From contig CM034100.1 in assembly GCA_019914945.1 (NCBI GenBank), positions 3,361,209 through 3,425,208 on the forward strand: a DNA stretch of 64,000 nt, written 5' to 3'. The stretch is from Typha latifolia (Eukaryota; Streptophyta; Magnoliopsida; Poales; Typhaceae). Shown here in pieces: positions 59,621-64,000 of the stretch (position 1 is its first letter; the number at the start of each line of letters is the position of its first letter). Made by a program: the position numbers and the translations under genes. A model generated the notes under the pieces. It did not search any database. It had not been told where the DNA came from and saw nothing but the letters and a program-made list of their open reading frames with translations.

Positions 59621-62184
59621 TCCAACGTATTGTGCTTAGATACATTTGTTTATATAAATTGTGATGTTCATAGAGCATCAGCGAATATGAACAGCATAAT
59701 TTATTAAATAATAATAATAATACTACGTTCTCTACGTTGGGATACTCGAATCTGAAGGATTTATACAGAAAATAAAGCAACAGTATTGTGTGAGAGAAGG
59801 GCATCCATCATCTTTAGCCTTTAGGGATAAGGTAAGTGATCAGAATAAAGTTTCAATCGAAAGTGGAGACCAGCCCACCAATCAACTATTCAAGCCGAGA
59901 TTGATACCGCTAAATTTGAAATAGGCATCGAGAAATAATTTAGAAATGCAATGTGATGTCCTTGAAGTTCAAATTTTAATATTTATGTGATTTCTAATGG
60001 TACTCACTTAGTTTCAAAGATGAAACTTATTTTTTTCTCTGTTCGTATAATGTAGTGATCTTTAAGATTTGTATTTTTGCCTAATGAAAATTACTGAGTT
60101 TCGAGAAGAAAACGTATTTTAATGACCGTAGATTCTGAAGACTCTTTAACTTTGATAAATCATATATTTAAATTTCATGACATATTTGAATTAGTCTTAT
60201 ATTTGTTCATGTTATTTAGACTAAAGAAGATAGTTAGTTACCTCTGTTTAGTTACCTCCATCTAGTTATATTTACTTATTCACTATATTTCGTATCAATA
60301 AAAGAAAGAGTATATTTTTCTAATTTTGAAATCACAGTATTTATACCTAAATGAACTAGCTAAGCATGACAAAATTAAAGAAATAATAAAGTCTCCTCAA
60401 GATCATGTTATGGTAGATTTCTTGAGTTAATAACTAGATTTGCACTAATGATTGAATTAGTGCGATAATTGGAATAATGTTTTATGATTAAAAATAATCA
60501 CCTAAGTGAGTGTTTAATTTAAAATTTTATTCTTTTAAGGCTTTAATGTAATTTAGTAAACCTAATATCCTTATTCTTTTCATAAAACTTTGTGGAACTT
60601 AGTCAAGGTTAAACCCGACACCTCATATTAATTTTCTAGGGAAGGACAAATATACTTATGGCAGCCATTTTTAGAGGAGTTTCTCCTTGGAACAGAGGAA
60701 AAAAGAGAGATGAGAAGGAAAACCATTAGGATGCCAAAAGATAAAGCTATCTTATATGAATATAAGTTTCTGCTCATGAATTCTCGTGAGCCTCAGTATG
60801 TTTATATGTTTGCTTCTATAGGTCTTACACTATGATGTGTAATGTGCATAGTCTCGACAGATTACAACCGACCACATCCCTCTCTATTATAGTGTTAGTA
60901 GTGGGATGCAACAAACGAACTCCCTAACTTCTACGTAAAAAAGTAATCTATATCTGTTGGCATGCAAAATTGTAATTCTTCCTAAGCTAATTTTCAGAGA
61001 ATCTTATTGCAAATTTACAGCTATCATATTAATTTTATGACTCAGTTCTGGTGATGTTAAAGTTGCACACCATCTTAATTTTAAATCTTTCTTATTAATA
61101 ACGACATCAAGCAGCGGGATTAATATATCCTTGTGATGAAAATAAAAACAACAAAGATGGTTGATATTGTATGACTTTGGCACGGAACCATACATCATTA
61201 CCAACGACCAAGCTGTCATTAAAATGAAGACAACATACAGTCATGCAAATAATAATAATAATAACAATAATAATAATAATATCGATTTTGGTGGCTTTAG
61301 TCTCATCTGTGAGAGGATGTGATTTACCACGACCACGGCAAACTGCCCGTAGTTTATTTATCCGTGCTGCCTGGTGCAATTATTGTGATAAAAATAATAA
61401 GATCTAAGCAGCAATTGCAGCTAGCAAGAACTAGTTAGGCTAATCTCCAAATGTAGAGACATTTAACAAGTGCATAAACCAATTGTAGATACATAATAAT
61501 ATCTTATATTGCCAACGTGGGTTAAATACACTACTCCATAAACAGCATGCAGAAAAGAACAAGTGATGGGTTGGTTATGTAAATGCTCGTTACCATACAG
61601 ATGACAAGTGGCTTTGTGGACTTAACTGAGATCACCCATCTGCAATGTTCTTCCAATTTCTTTGGCAGAATTTGTGGAAGAAGCTTCACTTCTAAATATA
61701 GGTGTGCACCATTCGCAATCTCTTTCCAATTTCTACCAGCTGCTTCGAGAATGCAGGATAACCCCCAGCAGTGGAAGAAGCAGAGAATGATGCAGCATCC
61801 TTAAAATGCCAATTTGTTTTGACCATCCTCAATATTTTGTTCATTAATCTTTTGAAAATAGGGCAAGGTGAAATCAGGATCCTATTCTCCCACAATATAA
61901 ATATGAGGTGTTGGCATAAAAGAAATGCCCAATACTCAAAAACTCTCCGAAACATACCTTGGATGGCATTGAAGCAGCTACTATTACTTGCAAAAACTTT
62001 ACGAAGAATCTTAGCAACCTATCAGAATTTCCGTCTTCAACAATCAAATAAAGCAATAACCCTCGCCTCACAACCAAGATAGAATGGTTATAAGATTCAG
62101 ATAAATCCTGACAATGTCAAAGCGGAAGCTGCTAGAGGAGTTGTTATAGGCGTACCAGGAAGGGTATCTATCCAGACAAACTGG
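59621..62184. other. Intergenic region and PP2A B' 3' flank
   Basis: AT-rich DNA without a recognised gene up to about 61470. From there on it is shared with 56690-57000 and probably includes the 3' untranslated region of the minus-strand PP2A subunit gene. An (AAT)n microsatellite lies at about 61246-61281. Confidence 0.5.
61246..61281. repeat. (AAT)n microsatellite
   Basis: About twelve AAT units with one AAC interruption. Confidence 0.85.
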
Positions 62185-63480
62185 CTAAAAGGCAGCAGTG
62201 CTCTCTAGACGCTCCCAGATAAGTCTCCGCTGCTCCTCTGCTGCCGTTTTCTTCTCCTCCTCCTCTTGGAAATTGCTTTGGCATGCCAAAACCAGACCCT
62301 CATCCATTTCAGAAAACATCTTCCTTACATTCATTGTAACATTCAGAACTGACTGGTTCCAGTGCCAACGTGCATTCCTTTCTAAAGCTGGGTATATGAG
62401 AGGGAGGATCACTTGCCGATTTTGTGAGATCAGATTGATCAGGTGATCATTGTTCCAGAGAAAGAGGGCTCTCTCAGCAACCTGAAAAGCAATTCTATTA
62501 GTAAGGACAAGCTCTGCTCAGTTTCTCAAACGACACTGCGATGGTTAGCAAGCCAAACCAAGTAGTAAACCTGGTTGTTTAAATAATCAGCACTAAAGAA
62601 CACTTCTTTAAGCAATGGAAAACCCAACATAGACTATCCCAAGCAACACAGCAAATGGTTGCCAAGATGAACAAAGTATCAGATCTTACTGGGCATAAAA
62701 TCAGCCTGGCCACAAAATAAAAAAGAATATGGGCATAAAACAAACTTCAACAGTCCAGAAGATGCAGGAGAACATAGATTTCCCTGCCAACTCTAGATTC
62801 TAAGATCTGTGCGGTACACTTCTTATAGTGACCACATATGCTGTCCACGAAAAGTGCATTTGAAGTTAATAAGAGGATCCAGTACAGCAGGTGTAGGACA
62901 TCTTGAAATAGAAAACAGTAATAAAAGAAATGCTGGAACATGTACCATCAGAGAACAAACTGACTTCTGATAAGAGAACATTAAAGACTCATCAAAAACA
63001 AGGAGAAAATGGAGTTATGGAGGATGATAAGATAGGAAAATGGAGATATCAGAAGAAAGCTTTTTGTCGCCTTTTGTTAGAGAATTCAAAGAAAATGAAC
63101 AAAAAAAAATTCTCATAGGGGTTTCTTGGAGTTAGACAACTGAAAGGCCAATGCAGTCCATAGACTACCAAAGCACTTGTTGGCAAATACTCAAATCCAC
63201 AATCACTCGAAGCACAAGATATCTACTGAAGAATAGTATAGGGAGTGAAGCTTTGCTAACTTGTTCATGAATAACTTTTTAGATCACCCACAATTTTAAG
63301 CAGAAAGATGAAAGAGCAAATGAGTAGCTTGCATTTAAGATTTGGAAGATGAATGAGAAGGGTACAGCAAGCAAAACGCATAACAGAAGGCTCTTGCTAC
63401 TTGTGGTGTTCTTCTTCATTATACAATTCTAAACCTCTTGAGGTTATCACAAAGAAATAGAGGAAGAAGAGATGGGCAAT
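61470..63480. repeat. Duplicated flank, copy C (overlaps the PP2A B' gene)
   Basis: This is the fuller counterpart of 56690-57240. It includes the PP2A terminal exon and part of the intron before it, which copy B lacks. A further CYSTM copy might lie to the right of the window. Confidence 0.7.
62185..62481 (-). CDS. PP2A B' (B56) regulatory subunit, C-terminal exon (partial gene)
   Basis: This is a 98-residue terminal exon on the minus strand. It starts right after an acceptor (TTTTCAG) with VAERALFLWNNDHLINLI, continues with VILPLIYPALERNARWHWNQ and NVRKMFSEMDE, and ends in a charged tail (FQEEEEKKTAAEEQRRLIWERLE) before TAG. This is the C-terminal end of the B56 HEAT-repeat domain, and plant B' genes typically have their last intron exactly before VAERAL. 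B' subunits select substrates for protein phosphatase 2A. The preceding exon must lie at the right edge or beyond: TTGTCTTGTCATCAG|GTAACA at 64000-63986 is a possible exon end, giving an intron of about 1.5 kb. The rest of the protein is outside the window, so its integrity cannot be judged. Confidence 0.88.
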   Translation of the reverse strand, partial: VAERALFLWNNDHLINLISQNRQVILPLIYPALERNARWHWNQSVLNVTMNVRKMFSEMDEGLVLACQSNFQEEEEKKTAAEEQRRLIWERLESTAAF

Positions 63481-63985
63481 TGTGAAGTTGTGGCTTGAAG
63501 TCGGGTACTTCTTTTGTATGCTTTAGGTGCTCTTACATGTTAGAAAGATAAGTTTAGAGTTCTAAATGCATCTTAATATTAATAGTGAGCAGAATCAAAG
63601 TAAGTGTACCAACCTAATTACTAGGGGTTGTATTTAGTGTTAACAGCTCTATTCTCACAGAATGCAAGTCATCATTAGCGTTGGTGCTGAGCGGCTTTAG
63701 AAATTTGAGTTTGGTTGGAGACTTGGCGTTGAGTGAGTTTCTTTCTTTTTCTTTACAGTTAGTGAGAAATTTGTGAGAGACTATAAGACTTTTCTTTTAC
63801 TTTGTTTTGATTACACATGCATCATTGCTAAATAAAACTTCTGAAATCCAGATAATGTTGATTTCCTTAGTATATATAAACTCATAGCCTCAATTCAGAC
63901 CAACTAGCAAAATTACACGGTAAACAACTTGTCATTTCGCTCAATAAATGTGCAACAGTTTATATGGGCAGAATGATAATGTTAC
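62482..63985 (-). other. Probable last intron of the PP2A B' gene
   Basis: No coding sequence was recognised between the terminal exon and the right edge. A donor-like CAG|GTAACA lies with its GT at 63985-63984. If it is real, the whole stretch is a 1.5-kb intron, part of which (63050-63480) is duplicated at 57030-57240. Confidence 0.4.
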
Positions 63986-64000
63986 CTGATGACAAGACAA
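63986..64000 (-). CDS. Possible end of penultimate PP2A B' exon, cut by the window edge
   Basis: Fifteen bases on the minus strand end in CAG before a GTAACA donor and would encode LSCHQ in phase 0, to be followed by VAERAL. The expected family sequence at this place is CLNSSHFQ or CISSYHFQ, so the match is only partial and two residues shorter. Weak evidence. Confidence 0.25.

Noticed and set aside
61692..61955. 87-codon minus-strand frame next to the PP2A exon
   Set aside because: It lies after the PP2A stop codon, in the probable 3' untranslated region, and has no recognisable domain.
1..64000. CRISPR array, phage, operon or biosynthetic cluster
   Set aside because: Gene structure is plant nuclear throughout. 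The repeats seen are microsatellites, minisatellites and tandem duplications, and the neighbours do not form a shared pathway.

Overview
This window is nuclear DNA of a flowering plant. The genes are split by GT-AG introns with AT-rich introns and spacers, there are two intronless PLS-class pentatricopeptide repeat (PPR) genes, and the products include plant-only families: NPH3, FAR1-related, NIGT1/HHO, plastid ATP/ADP translocator, DUF2921 and CYSTM. Very GC-rich exons in some genes (the NPH3 gene and the last HHO exon) beside AT-rich neighbours fit a monocot, probably not a grass. I cannot name the species. Gene density (12 genes or gene parts, one of them a pseudogene) is moderate, and no long autonomous transposon is visible.

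Layout. 1.5-3.1 kb (-): FAD-dependent monooxygenase, four exons, head-to-head with a PPR gene at 3.3-5.2 kb (+). 6.6-8.6 kb (-): FAR1-related protein, a domesticated MULE transposase. 11.8-15.9 kb (+): plastid ATP/ADP translocator, five exons. 18.7-21.3 kb (+): NPH3-domain protein that appears to lack the usual BTB domain. 21.8-24.0 kb (+): second PPR gene. 24.4-31.9 kb (-): complete 22-exon ARGONAUTE10/PINHEAD-type gene, with a long leader/promoter region to about 34 kb. 34-37.8 kb: AT-rich spacer. 37.9-42.3 kb (+): RRM protein with an Arg/Asp/Glu-rich region and a coiled-coil tail, ten exons. 43.0-43.2 kb: short LINE-like insertion with a target-site duplication. 45.6-47.6 kb (+): NIGT1/HHO GARP-type transcription factor, four exons. 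49.0-52.2 kb (+): intronless DUF2921 membrane protein. 52.8-54.0 kb (-): a 55-residue CYSTM peptide gene with two tiny exons. 57.6-59.2 kb (-): a broken copy of it. 62.2 kb to the right edge (-): the last exon of a PP2A B' (B56) regulatory subunit.

The genes do not form one pathway. Several are regulatory: AGO10 (small-RNA control of meristems), HHO (nitrate/phosphate response), FRS and NPH3. Two PPR genes act on organelle RNA and the translocator imports ATP into plastids. The most unusual structure is at 52.3-63.5 kb, where a unit carrying a CYSTM gene and PP2A B' flanking sequence has been duplicated in tandem and has partly decayed. I found no CRISPR array, phage, operon or other clearly new system. 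The main discoveries are the small CYSTM gene, its pseudogene and duplicated flanks, and the apparently BTB-less NPH3 gene.
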